A stretch of DNA of 64,000 nucleotides from Shewanella loihica PV-4 (GTDB lineage Bacteria > Pseudomonadota > Gammaproteobacteria > Enterobacterales > Shewanellaceae), in assembly GCF_000016065.1 (NCBI RefSeq), contig NC_009092.1, positions 2,418,001-2,482,000 of the forward strand, read 5' to 3'. The notes below the pieces were generated by a model. It worked only from the letters and a program-made list of their open reading frames with translations, searched no databases and was not told where the DNA came from. This document shows, one piece after another, positions 46,627-57,300 of the stretch. Position numbers and translations under genes: made by a program. Within the stretch, counting starts at the first letter, position 1. Every line of letters begins with the position of its first letter.

Positions 46627-47538
46627 ATGTCTCATACCAGCATCACGGCGATCTTAAACCAGCTGCAACGCGTGCTTCTGGGTAAACCCCATCAGATAAA
46701 ATTGGCCCTCACCTGCATCCTCGCTAAGGGACACCTTCTTATCGAAGATCTGCCCGGCATGGGCAAGACCAGTCTCTCCCAGGGGATGGCCCAGAGCCTG
46801 GGGCTTAGCCATCAGCGCATCCAATTTACCAGCGATATGCTGCCGGCGGATATTCTCGGCGTCTCCATCTTCGACAAGGAACAGTCCCAGTTTGTGTTCC
46901 ATCCAGGTCCCATCTTCAAGCAGATGATCCTGGCCGATGAGATTAACCGCGCCAGCCCCAAGACCCAGAGCGCGCTGCTTGAGGCCATGGCCGAGCAGCA
47001 GATCACGGTCGATGGCGTTACCCACGCCCTGCCCAGCCCCTTCTTCGTGATCGCTACCCAGAACCCCAGCGAACAGTCGGGTACCTTTCCCCTGCCGGAA
47101 TCCCAGCTCGACCGCTTCATGATGCGGATTTCCATCGGCTATCCCGACGAGACCGCCGAGTTGGCCATGCTGAAGGGGGAAGATATCTCACCTCAGCAGC
47201 AACACCTGCCCGCCTGTGTCGACCCACTCACCTTGATTGAGTTGCAGTCTCAGGTGACTAAGGTTAAGGCCTCTGAGGCGCTGCTCAACTATATTCTCGC
47301 CCTGGTAAAAGGCTCACGCCAGCTCAACGAAGGTTACGGGCTGTCGCCCAGGGCCAGCAAGGCGCTGCTCAACGCCGCCAAGGCCTGGGCCTTCATTCAG
47401 GGACGCAACTATCTGGTGCCCGACGATGTGCAGGCGGTGTTTGCCTCTGTCGCCGAACACAGGCTAAGGCACACCAGCCAGCAACAGGGCGAGGCCCTCT
47501 CTCAGCGCTTGCTCGCCAGTACCAATCCTATCTTGTAA
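46627..47538 (+). CDS. MoxR family AAA+ ATPase
   Basis: AAA+ chaperone-like ATPase, 303 aa, expected to remodel or activate partner proteins. Walker A is IEDLPGMGKTSLSQGMA near residue 37, and Walker B with sensor reads ILADEINRASPKTQSALLEAMAEQQITVDG near 101. Sensor 1 is FVIATQNPSEQSGTFPLPESQLDRFMM. The ATG at 46627 was chosen because of AAGGAG five bases in front. The ORF extends 11 codons upstream without support. It is the first gene of a three-gene set with a DUF58 protein and a transglutaminase-like membrane protein, a conserved association. Confidence 0.94.
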   Translation: MSHTSITAILNQLQRVLLGKPHQIKLALTCILAKGHLLIEDLPGMGKTSLSQGMAQSLGLSHQRIQFTSDMLPADILGVSIFDKEQSQFVFHPGPIFKQMILADEINRASPKTQSALLEAMAEQQITVDGVTHALPSPFFVIATQNPSEQSGTFPLPESQLDRFMMRISIGYPDETAELAMLKGEDISPQQQHLPACVDPLTLIELQSQVTKVKASEALLNYILALVKGSRQLNEGYGLSPRASKALLNAAKAWAFIQGRNYLVPDDVQAVFASVAEHRLRHTSQQQGEALSQRLLASTNPIL

Positions 47539-47556
47539 GCCTCACTTATTAAGCCC

Positions 47557-48561
47557 ATGGCCAGCATGAAGACGAAAAGCAGTAGATTAACAGCATGGTG
47601 GCAGGCCTGGATCGCCAGACGCCTGCCTGCCAGCACTAAGGTGACCCTGGCCCACCGTAGCATCTTTATCCTGCCCACGGGCTTTGGCCTCTTCTGGCTG
47701 CTGTTTGTGGTCTTGCTGTTTCTTTTTGGCACCAACTATCAGAATAATTTGGTGATCGGGCTTTCTATCTTGCTGCTCAGCCTGTTCAACACCTGCATCA
47801 TCTACAGCTATCGTAATCTGGCGGGCATGACATTAGAGGCGAAAACCGGGCCCGAGGTCTATGCCGGCGAGACCCTGCTCTATGGCATCTGCCTCCATGC
47901 CAAACAGGTGCAACATCAGGTGGAACTCAGCTATGACAAGACCCAGGTGCAGACCATAGACAGGGTAGATGATAAGCCCCAAGAAGCGCTGATCCCCCTG
48001 AGCAACAACCAGCGAGGCTGGATCGCTCCCGGCCGCCTCAAGGTAGAAAGCCGCTATCCTCTGGGGCTTTGCCGGGCCTGGTCCCATGTGGATCTCGCCA
48101 ATGCGCAGATCGCCTTCGCCCAGCCCAAGGCGGGCCAATATGAGCTCAGCGCCGAGCAGCAAGGCGACGATCATCAGGCGAAGGATATGGGTAAGAGCGT
48201 CATAGGCGTCGAGGAGTTTCGCGGCCTCAAGCCCTTCGTCACCGGCGAGTCGCTCAATCAGATCGCCTGGAAACAGCTGGCCCAGGGCCGCGGCATGCTC
48301 ACCAAAGAGTTTGAGCAGCCCCAGAGTGCGCCCCAATGGCTGACCTTAGACACAAACGCGCCGTTAGAGGAGCAACTTAGCCTGCTGACCTGGGCCGCAG
48401 ATAGACTTGCTGCCAAGGGACAGCTCTTCGGCCTCAAGCTTCCAAACAAAACCTTAGCGCCCGCCAGCGGCGAGCAACACAGACGTTTAGTGCTCGCCAC
48501 TCTCGCCGTCTATCCTGTCGCCGTCTATCCTGAGCATCTGGAGAGTCCCCATGGCCGATAG
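47557..48561 (+). CDS. DUF58 domain membrane protein
   Basis: 334 aa, with two close membrane helices (FILPTGFGLFWLLFVVLLFLFG and NLVIGLSILLLSLFNTCII, about 37-80) and a cytoplasmic von Willebrand-like DUF58 part with IGVEEFRGLKPFVTGESLNQIAWKQLAQG. DUF58 proteins work with MoxR ATPases. The exact role of this group is not known. Two exact-length 15-bp units (GCCGTCTATCCTG plus GTC or GAG at the unit end) encode AVYPVAVYPEH near the C-terminus. The end overlaps the next gene by 11 bp. Confidence 0.9.
   Translation: MASMKTKSSRLTAWWQAWIARRLPASTKVTLAHRSIFILPTGFGLFWLLFVVLLFLFGTNYQNNLVIGLSILLLSLFNTCIIYSYRNLAGMTLEAKTGPEVYAGETLLYGICLHAKQVQHQVELSYDKTQVQTIDRVDDKPQEALIPLSNNQRGWIAPGRLKVESRYPLGLCRAWSHVDLANAQIAFAQPKAGQYELSAEQQGDDHQAKDMGKSVIGVEEFRGLKPFVTGESLNQIAWKQLAQGRGMLTKEFEQPQSAPQWLTLDTNAPLEEQLSLLTWAADRLAAKGQLFGLKLPNKTLAPASGEQHRRLVLATLAVYPVAVYPEHLESPHGR
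48505..48534. repeat. Two 15-bp tandem units near the DUF58 gene end
   Basis: GCCGTCTATCCTGTC and GCCGTCTATCCTGAG are identical at 13 of 15 positions. Confidence 0.8.
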
Positions 48562-50593
48562 CAAGAGCGAAAACATCGGCCGTCAAAGCCTGCTATGGTT
48601 ACTGCTGGTTAACCTAAGCGTGCTGGCGCCCCTCTACGATAAGATGACCCCCTGGAGCATGGCCATCTGCGCCATCTGCCTCCTCTGGCGAGTGGGGATC
48701 TTTGCCGGTAAAGTCGCCAAGCCGCCGAGATACCTGGTCACCACATTGGCGATCGCCTCCGCTGTCACTCTCGCCTTAGTCACGGCGCAGATAGGCCTGC
48801 TTAATGGTTTGATCAATTTGCTGATCTTGGGCTATGCCCTCAAATATATCGAGATGCGTGACAGACGCGACGTGCGCGCCGTGGTGCTGGTGGGCTTCTT
48901 CCTCATCGCAATCACCCTAATCGAAAAACAGAGCCTCTGGTTTACCCTGCAACTGACCCTGGTCGCCACCATTAACATCTGTGTGCTGGTCAGCCTCTAT
49001 CTTAATGCCAGCTCCATTCGCCGCACTGCCAAGCTTGGCGCCAAAATCATGCTGCAGAGCCTGCCATTGGCGATTGTATTGTTTATGGTGCTGCCAAGAC
49101 TGCCGCCACTCTGGCTGGTGCCAAATCCCAAGAATGCCACCACAGGGCTCAGCGACGAGCTCTCCTTCGGCGATATCGGCAAGCTGACCCGCTCCAGCGC
49201 CCTGGCCTATCGCGTCACCTTCGATAACCGCCGTCCGGCCAACAATCAGCTCTATTGGCGCGCCCTGGTGCTGGATCACTATGATGGTAAAACTTGGACC
49301 CAAGATCCCGGCATCAAGACGCTGCAACGACAGCTCACAGTATCAAACGCTCGCCCTAGCCCCGAAGGTACCTCGATAAACTATGAGGTGATCGCCGAGC
49401 CCAGTTACCAAAACTGGCTCTTCGGCCTGGATCTCGCCTACACCAATACCCGGGAGATCCTAGAGCTGCCCGATGGCCGCCTCTACGCCAAGGCGCCCCT
49501 GAGTCAGAAATACCAGTATCGGGTCTCCTCCTATCCGCAGGCGAAACTGGATCCTCGTCTGTCACCTGAGCTTAGACGCCGCAACCTGCAGTTACCGCAA
49601 GATTCCAATCCAAGATCTCAGGCATTGGGGCTTGAACTGAAACGCGACTATCCGGAACCCGAGCGGCGCCTTAACGCCATCATGACGTTGTTTAACAAGT
49701 CGCCCTATTTCTATACCCTGGAGCCACCTAGGGTCGGCCCACAGCAGATCGATGACTTTCTGTTTGAGAATCGCGCCGGTTTCTGCGCCCACTACGCCAG
49801 TGCCATGGTGTTTCTCGCCCGCCAATCAGGCCTGCCAGCCCGCATGGTCACGGGTTATCAGGGCGGTGAGTGGAATCAGGCCGGCGGTTACCTCAGCGTC
49901 TATCAATATATGGCCCACGCCTGGGTCGAGGTATGGCTCGAGGGTAAGGGCTGGACCCGCTACGACCCTACCGCCATGATCGCCCCCGAGCGGGTCGAGG
50001 CAGGCTTCGATGCCATGTTCTCCCCCGAGCAGAGCTATCTGATCAACAACCCCTTTAGCAGCCTGAGGCTGCGTCAGTATCCCCTGCTCAATAATTTGCG
50101 CATGTCCCTGGCCAGCATAGATTACTACTGGAGCAAGTGGGTACTGGGCTTCAATGAAGAGAGACAAAGCCAACTGCTCAAGGAACTACTTGGCGAGATC
50201 AACGCCACCAAACTGGCGATCTTCATCATCGCCTCCTTCAGCGTCATCGCCCTGTTTATCGCCTACAGCGTCGGCTTGCTGCGCTTTACTCGCCACCCAG
50301 ATCCTGTCGTTGCGGGATTTGAGCAGATAGGTGCCATGCTGGCCAAACGCGGCCTACCCCGTGCTCAGGGTGAGTCGGTCGATGCCTATCAAACACGGGT
50401 ACTCGCTGCCGCGCCCGAACTGAGTGAGCCAATGACGCGCTACACCACAAGTTATATTACGCTGAAATATCGCGCCCCCTCTCTAAAGGCCAGCAAACAG
50501 CTTAAGCGTCAGCTGAAACAGGATCTGCGCCGCCTGCGCCTGGCTATCCTCAGGCTCAAGGGCAACTTAGCTACCAGCGAAAACACAGATTAG
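48551..50593 (+). CDS. tgpA: Transglutaminase-like membrane protein (TgpA family, DUF3488)
   Basis: 680 aa. Six or so N-terminal helices (about 10-180) are followed by a periplasmic transglutaminase-like domain with the catalytic triad in RAGFCAHYASAMVFLARQSG (Cys), GYLSVYQYMAHAWVEVWLEG (His) and WTRYDPTAMIAPERV (Asp). One more helix lies near 560 (AIFIIASFSVIALFIAYSVGLL), then a DUF4129-type C-terminal part. The family is essential in Pseudomonas aeruginosa (TgpA) and may modify or cross-link envelope proteins. The start overlaps the DUF58 gene, which suggests translational coupling in a moxR-DUF58-tgpA operon. Confidence 0.92.
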   Translation: MADSKSENIGRQSLLWLLLVNLSVLAPLYDKMTPWSMAICAICLLWRVGIFAGKVAKPPRYLVTTLAIASAVTLALVTAQIGLLNGLINLLILGYALKYIEMRDRRDVRAVVLVGFFLIAITLIEKQSLWFTLQLTLVATINICVLVSLYLNASSIRRTAKLGAKIMLQSLPLAIVLFMVLPRLPPLWLVPNPKNATTGLSDELSFGDIGKLTRSSALAYRVTFDNRRPANNQLYWRALVLDHYDGKTWTQDPGIKTLQRQLTVSNARPSPEGTSINYEVIAEPSYQNWLFGLDLAYTNTREILELPDGRLYAKAPLSQKYQYRVSSYPQAKLDPRLSPELRRRNLQLPQDSNPRSQALGLELKRDYPEPERRLNAIMTLFNKSPYFYTLEPPRVGPQQIDDFLFENRAGFCAHYASAMVFLARQSGLPARMVTGYQGGEWNQAGGYLSVYQYMAHAWVEVWLEGKGWTRYDPTAMIAPERVEAGFDAMFSPEQSYLINNPFSSLRLRQYPLLNNLRMSLASIDYYWSKWVLGFNEERQSQLLKELLGEINATKLAIFIIASFSVIALFIAYSVGLLRFTRHPDPVVAGFEQIGAMLAKRGLPRAQGESVDAYQTRVLAAAPELSEPMTRYTTSYITLKYRAPSLKASKQLKRQLKQDLRRLRLAILRLKGNLATSENTD

Positions 50594-50727
50594 TGGCCAC
50601 ATAAATACAAATTAGTTCGATAACGTCAGGATGCTTGTTCAGGTGTTGTTGATGCAGGCTAATCCTCAAGCAAAGCCATTGAAAATGTGTGAAAAACAAG
50701 CATAAACTGGGCTAACATATCGAATTA

Positions 50728-50745
50728 CGCCGTTATTATACGGCG
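50728..50745. promoter_or_regulatory. Inverted repeat upstream of recC
   Basis: CGCCGT-TATTAT-ACGGCG has perfect 6-bp arms about 67 bp before the recC ATG. It could be an operator or a leader hairpin. It is not a LexA box. There is no T-run for a terminator. Confidence 0.45.
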
Positions 50746-50811
50746 AGCATTGGCCGGATAACCCAGATGCCCTAGAATGGCCACAGAACAACGAAATGGA
50801 TAAGTGATCTC

Positions 50812-53800
50812 ATGCTGTATTTGGTGCAATCGAATCGAATGGAAGCTTTGGCAGAGCTGCTCGCCAACGAGCTACAGACGCCCCTGCCGGGTCAGTCGCC
50901 GCTGAGCAATGAGCAGATCTTGGTCCAAAGCCCCGGCATGTCCACCTGGCTCAGGCTCGCCATCGCCAAGCAAAATCAGGTCGCGGCGGCGCTGGAGTTC
51001 CCCCTGCCGTCGAGTTTTATCTGGCAACTCTGCCACCAGCTGCTGCCGGATGTTCCCAAGGAGAACGCCTTTACCAAACCTGCCATGACCTGGAAGCTGA
51101 TGGAGCTGCTGCCAGGCCTCTTGTCTCAGGAGGTGTTCGCCCCCCTGGCAAACTATCTGAAAGACGATGCCATACTCACAGACAGCGCGGCGCCGCACTC
51201 GTTAAAACTGTTTCAGCTTTGCAGCCAGATAGCCGACATCTTCGACCAATACCTGGTCTATCGCCCCGACTGGATCTTGGCCTGGGAACAGGGTGAGGAT
51301 CGACTGCCCCCCAAGGAGCGTCCGCTAGATGCCAACCAGCAGTGGCAAAGCCTGCTCTGGCGCGAACTTATTCACTACAATCATCACACGCTGAACCAGA
51401 GCCGCTATCACAGGGCGAACCTGCACCAGGCGCTATTTGATGCCTTAAGCGATCCCCTGTGCGATCTTAGCAAGTTGCCGCCGCGCCTGTTTGTCTTTGG
51501 TATCTCCTCCATGGCGCCGCAGACCCTGGAAGTACTCTACTTTTTGGCCAAGCGGATCGATGTAGTGATGCTCAACCTAAGCCCCTGCCAACACTATTGG
51601 GGCGACATAGTTGATCCTAAGCTCAGGGCGCGAATGGCGCTGCAATATGGCGACAAGCAGCAACTCGCCATCGATTGGGAGAGTAAGCTCGAGGTGGGCA
51701 ATCCCCTGCTGGCCAACAACGGTAAGATGGGCCGCGAGCTGTTAGACCTTATCCTGGAGTTGCCGGAAAACGACACCAACTTCAACTTCGAGTGCTATCA
51801 AGATCCGGGCTCAAACAGCCTGCTCCACGGTGTGCAGCAAGATATCCTAGAGCTTTGCACCCGCGGCGAAACCCTAGGACCGGACGCCGAACTCTATCTC
51901 ACCACTAAAGGCAGACGAGTACTTAAGATTGACGATGATTCCCTGACCCTCAGGAGCTGTCATAGCCCGCTGCGGGAGCTTGAGACACTGCACGATCATC
52001 TGCTGGAGCAGTTGTCGCAATCGGATGGTCTCGCCCCCAAAGATATCGTGGTGATGATGCCGGATGTAGCGGCCTACGCGCCCTACATAGATGCGGTATT
52101 TGCCTCCAAGCGCGGCGATCATTTTATCCCTTACGCCATTGCCGATCGCGGCGCGGCCCAGGAATCCCCGCTGATCAACAGCTTCCTGCACCTGCTGGGC
52201 CTTAACAAGAGCCGCTTTGCCCTAACGGACATCTTAGGCATACTCGAGGTGCCCGCCGTGATGCGCCGTTTCGATCTGGACGATGATGACCTCCTGCTCA
52301 TCCGCCGCTGGCTGGAGCAGGCGGGCGTGCGCTGGGGAAGGGATCAGCACAGCCGTCAGGCGCAGCAGCTGCCCGCCTTCGAACACAACTCCTGGGCCTT
52401 TGGCATCAAGCGGCTGATCTTAGGCTATAGCTTCAGCGATGAGGCACCTATCTACCATGACAGCCTGGCGCTCCCCGGCGTCGAAGGGCAATCGGCCCAG
52501 GCACTGGGTAAGCTGCTTAACTTTATCGAGGCAATCGACGAGTTTAATCTGGCGCTGGGCGAGCATTGCCCCTTAAGCGTGCGCATTACTCAGCTGCAGA
52601 CCCTGGTAGAGACCTTCTACGACTGTGTCGATGAGGAGCTGAGTCAGAAACAGGAGCTTTTACAGGCAATCACCCGTCTGAGTGAGGAGCTCACTGCTAC
52701 ACAGTATCAGAGCGAACTCGAACTCGAGGTGATGCAGAACTGGTTTACCCGTCACCTCACCGAGTCCCGGGTGGGACAGCGTTACCTAGCCGGTAGCGTC
52801 AACTTCTGTACCCTGATGCCGATGCGCTCCATCCCCTTTATGCTGGTCTGTCTGCTAGGGATGAACGATGGGGTTTACCCCAGGGTACAGCACCCGGTCG
52901 GCTTCGATCTGGTAGCGCAGGAAGGGCCACGTAAGGGCGACCGTTCTCGCAGGTTGGATGACAGATACCTGTTCCTCGAGGCGCTGCTCTCAGCCAGAGA
53001 GCAGCTCTACATCAGCTATATCGGCCATAGCGAGCGGGATAACAGCGAGCGCATCCCCTCGATGCTGGTGTCCGAGCTTATCGAATACTGCCAGCTCTGC
53101 TATTTGCCGGAAAATTGCGCCCACCTGCTTAAGGGGTCTAATGCAGATGACACAAGCACAGCAGATATTGCCAAAATCGAGCTGGCCATCTTAGACCAGC
53201 TGATCATCACCATGCCGCTGCAGCCCTTCGATGAACGCCTCTATCTGGCAGACGAGTCTGAAGGCGCAGAGTGTGAAGGCGCAAAGAGTGAGCCAAGACG
53301 TCTTCGCCAGAGCTATAGCGAGCAGTGGTGTCCCCGAGCCCTTACTGAGCAGGATAAGCAGCACGACGGGGAGCAGGGTGCCAAGCCAGCAAGTGCTGGT
53401 CATTTCATCGAGGCGCCGCTGAGTCTGGTCGCCGATGAAGATAAGGGCGAGCCGCTTGAGCTCTCGGCGCTGATCCGTTTCTACCGCAATCCGGCGCAGT
53501 ATTTCTTCAATCGCACCCTCAAGCTGGATCTTAATCTCAGCATACAGGCGGATGAAAATGATGAGCCCTTCGCCCTCAATCCCCTGTCTCGCTATCAGCT
53601 GCAATCGACCCTGATAGAAGATGCGGTCAAATCGGGCGATGAGCGGCCATCGAGTGAGTTGCTAGAGCGCTTGCGGCTCTCGGGTCAGTTGCCACTAGCC
53701 CCCTTTGATGACCTCCTGCTGAAACAGTATCAGCACGATATTCGCGCCCTGGTCGGTCGCACCCTCTATCTGCAGGGAGAGAGCAGCCATACCCAGGATA

Positions 53801-54390
53801 TCGACCTACTGTTGAGCGATAGCGCCGCAACTGCTCTGGTTGGGCGAATCGACGGCGTCAGCGCCAAGGGGCTGGTCAACTACCGTCCGGGAACGGCGAA
53901 CGCACGGGATCTGATCCGTGTCTATCTGCGTCACCTGTGTCTTAACGCCAGCGTCAGTGACAATAGCGACGTGGAACGCCATGAGGCAACGCCTTGGCAG
54001 CGCCACAGCTATCTGCTCGATATCGGCCATTTCCACGCCTTCGCGCCGATAACGCCTGAGCAGGCGCTCAATCAGCTCTCGCTCTGGGCCGAGCATTATC
54101 ATCAGGGGCAGAGCCAGCCCTTGCCCTTCATGCCAAGAACCGCCTTTGCCTACGTAGAGGCCGAGGGTGAACATATTGAGAAGCTGATCGCCGCCCAGCC
54201 CCAATGGCTGGATGAACAATCTAATCTGGGCGAAGGCCAGGAGGCTCACTATCAGCGGCTGTTTACTTTCCCCGATGACTTTAGCGAGGCAGGCTTTGGC
54301 ACCATAGCCAGCACGCTGCTCTCACCTATGCTGAGTCTTTATCACAAGGCGCCGCTGAGCGAGTTGGCCGATTTCGTGGAGGGCCAATAA
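50812..54390 (+). CDS. recC: Exodeoxyribonuclease V subunit gamma RecC
   Basis: RecC is the Chi-scanning subunit of the RecBCD helicase-nuclease that processes double-strand breaks. It is 1192 aa. Typical segments are ILVQSPGMSTWLRLAIAKQNQVAAALEFPLPSSFIWQL near residue 40 and LPPRLFVFGISSMAPQTLEVLYFLA near 222, then MRSIPFMLVCLLGMNDGVYPR and GDRSRRLDDRYLFLEALLSAREQLYISYIGHSERDN. These form inactive helicase-like domains, and a C-terminal nuclease-like fold follows. Between about residues 815 and 865 a charged insert contains two 15-bp units (SEGAE/CEGAK). First gene of recC-recB-recD. No ptrA lies between recC and recB, unlike in E. coli. Confidence 0.96.
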   Translation: MLYLVQSNRMEALAELLANELQTPLPGQSPLSNEQILVQSPGMSTWLRLAIAKQNQVAAALEFPLPSSFIWQLCHQLLPDVPKENAFTKPAMTWKLMELLPGLLSQEVFAPLANYLKDDAILTDSAAPHSLKLFQLCSQIADIFDQYLVYRPDWILAWEQGEDRLPPKERPLDANQQWQSLLWRELIHYNHHTLNQSRYHRANLHQALFDALSDPLCDLSKLPPRLFVFGISSMAPQTLEVLYFLAKRIDVVMLNLSPCQHYWGDIVDPKLRARMALQYGDKQQLAIDWESKLEVGNPLLANNGKMGRELLDLILELPENDTNFNFECYQDPGSNSLLHGVQQDILELCTRGETLGPDAELYLTTKGRRVLKIDDDSLTLRSCHSPLRELETLHDHLLEQLSQSDGLAPKDIVVMMPDVAAYAPYIDAVFASKRGDHFIPYAIADRGAAQESPLINSFLHLLGLNKSRFALTDILGILEVPAVMRRFDLDDDDLLLIRRWLEQAGVRWGRDQHSRQAQQLPAFEHNSWAFGIKRLILGYSFSDEAPIYHDSLALPGVEGQSAQALGKLLNFIEAIDEFNLALGEHCPLSVRITQLQTLVETFYDCVDEELSQKQELLQAITRLSEELTATQYQSELELEVMQNWFTRHLTESRVGQRYLAGSVNFCTLMPMRSIPFMLVCLLGMNDGVYPRVQHPVGFDLVAQEGPRKGDRSRRLDDRYLFLEALLSAREQLYISYIGHSERDNSERIPSMLVSELIEYCQLCYLPENCAHLLKGSNADDTSTADIAKIELAILDQLIITMPLQPFDERLYLADESEGAECEGAKSEPRRLRQSYSEQWCPRALTEQDKQHDGEQGAKPASAGHFIEAPLSLVADEDKGEPLELSALIRFYRNPAQYFFNRTLKLDLNLSIQADENDEPFALNPLSRYQLQSTLIEDAVKSGDERPSSELLERLRLSGQLPLAPFDDLLLKQYQHDIRALVGRTLYLQGESSHTQDIDLLLSDSAATALVGRIDGVSAKGLVNYRPGTANARDLIRVYLRHLCLNASVSDNSDVERHEATPWQRHSYLLDIGHFHAFAPITPEQALNQLSLWAEHYHQGQSQPLPFMPRTAFAYVEAEGEHIEKLIAAQPQWLDEQSNLGEGQEAHYQRLFTFPDDFSEAGFGTIASTLLSPMLSLYHKAPLSELADFVEGQ
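53254..53283. repeat. Two 15-bp tandem units in recC
   Basis: GAGTCTGAAGGCGCA and GAGTGTGAAGGCGCA differ at one base and lie in a hydrophilic segment of RecC. Confidence 0.8.
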
Positions 54391-54391
54391 G

Positions 54392-57300
54392 ATGGCGACA
54401 CAGACACTGGATCCCCTAAGCCTGCCGCTGTCGGGCACTCGCCTCATCGAAGCCAGCGCAGGTACCGGCAAGACCTACACCATCGCCGGCCTCTATGTGC
54501 GTTTATTATTGGGCGATAGCCAGCGCGCGCCGCTAAGCTGCGAGCAGATCCTGGTGGTAACCTTTACAAACGCCGCCACCCAGGAGCTTAGGGATCGTAT
54601 CCGCAAGAAGATCCAGCTGGCCTACCGCGCCTTTCTCGGCATGGAGGTGGACGATCCGCTAATCAACACACTCTATTCTGAGGCTGAGCCCGAGGCGCGC
54701 AGCCAGGCGCTGAAGCGGCTGGATCTCGCGCTCAAGTCGCTGGATGAGGCGGCGATTTTTACCATACATGGTTTCTGCCAGCGCATTTTGTCGGACATGG
54801 CGTTCGAATCATCCCTGCTGTTTGAGTCTGAATTTACCCTGGATGATAGCGAATACCTGCACCATGCGGTGCGCGACTTCTGGCGTGAGGCCTGCTATCC
54901 GCTGCCCGGCTATCTGGCGCAGATCATCAGCAACAAGTTTAGCGATCCCGACGGCCTGACCAAGCAGCTAAGGCCGCTTCTCGGCGCCAATCAGGCCAGC
55001 GTCTCGCCGACACCCGAAGCCTTCAGTCAGGTGGCGGAGCGCCTGAGTCAGAGCCTTTCGAGACTCAGGCTCATCTGGCCGCGCGAGCGCGATGCCACCC
55101 TTGAGCTGCTCAAGGCGCTGCCGCTCAACGGCACCCGCTTTGGCAAGAAAGATCAGGGCTATCCCAAGCTCGAGACCCTGTTCGCCGCCATGGATAACTG
55201 GGCGGCTCAGCCGCTCTCCCTGCCCGACAACAAGGTGCTGGGGGCGCTGGCATTAGGCGGCCTCAAGCTCAACAAGGGCGGCGAGAGCCCAACGCCGGAA
55301 CAGGCGCCGCTACTTGCCCATATCGAGCGCGTCACAGAGACAATAGACACCCTAGTGCCCAGCTTCCTCTATGGCGCCCGCGATGGAATAAAGGCCCGTT
55401 TTGCGGCGCAGAAACAGCTTAAGAATCTGCGCACACCGGACGATCTGCTTATCGCTCTGGCCGATGCCCTGAGCGAAGAAACCGACCAGGAGCAGGCGCT
55501 GGCACGGGCCATCGCCAAGCGTTTCCCCATCGCCCTTATCGATGAGTTTCAGGACACAGATCCGCTGCAATATCAGATCTTCAGCAGCATCTATCAAGGC
55601 CAGCAGGTCTCAACAGACAGCGACCTCGGGCTCTTGATGATTGGTGACCCCAAACAGGCGATCTACGCCTTTCGGGGCGCCGATATCCATACCTATATCC
55701 ATGCCAGGGGCCAAACGGAAAACCACTACAGCTTGGACACCAACTACCGCTCCAGCCAGGCCATGATCGAGGCGGTCAATCAGCTGTTCTCGAGGAGTGA
55801 CGATCCCTTTATCAGCCAGGCGATCCCCTTTGAGTTAGTCAAGGCATCGCCCGAAGCGGCAGAGAAGCGCCTGGTCGAGAAGGTCCCCCAAACGAGCGCG
55901 CTACGCCTTAAGCTACTCGGCGAAGATCCTAACGCCGGGCTCAATAAGGCCAGCGCCCGCAGCCAGTTGGCCGAAGATGCCGCCAACGAGATAGCCAGGC
56001 TACTCAACGAGGCCCAGCGCGGCGAGTGCTTGAAGCAAGATAAGCCGCTCAAGGCAAAAGATATCGCCGTGCTTGTCAGGGATCGCAACGAGGCCGCCTA
56101 TATCAAAACGGCGCTGAGTAGCCGGGGGATAGGCGCCGTCTTTCTCAGCCGCGACAGCGTATTCGATACCCTGGTGGCCAAGGAACTTGCCCTGGTACTG
56201 CTGGCCATCGCCAATCCCAAAGATGAGCGCGCGCTGCGAAGCGCCATGGCCACCGCCCTGCTGGGCTATGATGCCCAGGCGATCCATGGCTTTAATCTGG
56301 ATGAAGATGTGCGTCAGCAGCAGCTTGAGGCCTTCGACAACCTGCATCAAACCTGGCTCAAGCGCGGGATCATGCCCTGCATGATGGCGTTGGCGGCCGA
56401 TACCCGCCTCATCGAGCGTCTGCTGACTGCAGATGAGGGGCAGCGCCGCCTGACCGATTTCAGGCACCTGGGCGAACTGCTGCAACAAAAAGCGATGGAG
56501 CTCGACGGCATCAGCGCCCTGCTCAACTGGTATCAGCAGACGCTGATCGAGGTGAGTAGCACGGAAGAGGCCCAGCTCAGGCTGGAGAGCGAGCAGAATC
56601 TGGTACAGATAGTCACCATACACAAGAGTAAGGGGCTGGAATATCCCATCTGTTTCTTGCCCTTCGTCAGCCTGGCCAGAGACAGTCGCCGCAAGCCTGC
56701 ACCTATGCTCTACCACGAGCAAGATGCCCTGGTGTGGGATATCGACCAGAGCGAGGAGGGCTGGGCCAAATACAAGGCAGAGAATCTCGCCGAAGATCTG
56801 CGCCTGCTCTATGTGGCACTTACCCGCCCCGTGCTCGCCTGCTACTGCTATGTCGCCAACCATTCGCGCTTCACCAAGCGTGACGGGATCAGCAGCCAAT
56901 TATTCGAGACTGCTATCGGCTACCTGCTGGGCATAGAGACCAATGCCTGCGAGTTTGCCGACATTCAGGCCGCCGCCCAGGCGCTGGCGAGCGAGGCGAT
57001 CTCGGTCGACTTGGTGGAAAGCGATGCGCCCAAACTAGACTTTGACCCTATCGACACTGCCGATGCCGTCAAGCTGGCGCCGCGGCCACTTAACCGCAGG
57101 CACGAGATCCCCTGGCGGGTCGGCAGCTACTCAGGCCTGGTAAAACACTCGGCTCACGAACAGATCAGCCCAGGCATGGGCGATGAGGCCTTTCCCGAGC
57201 TTGAGCAGTTAGCTCCCGATAGCGAGCAGCTGTCCAGGTTTAGCTTCGAGCGCGGCGCCAACGCGGGAAGTTTCCTCCACTGGGTACTGGAGCAGATAGA

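Noticed and set aside
56000..56899. A 299-codon minus-strand ORF inside recB
   Set aside because: It is antisense to a region of RecB with intact helicase motifs. GC-rich third positions of recB explain the open frame.
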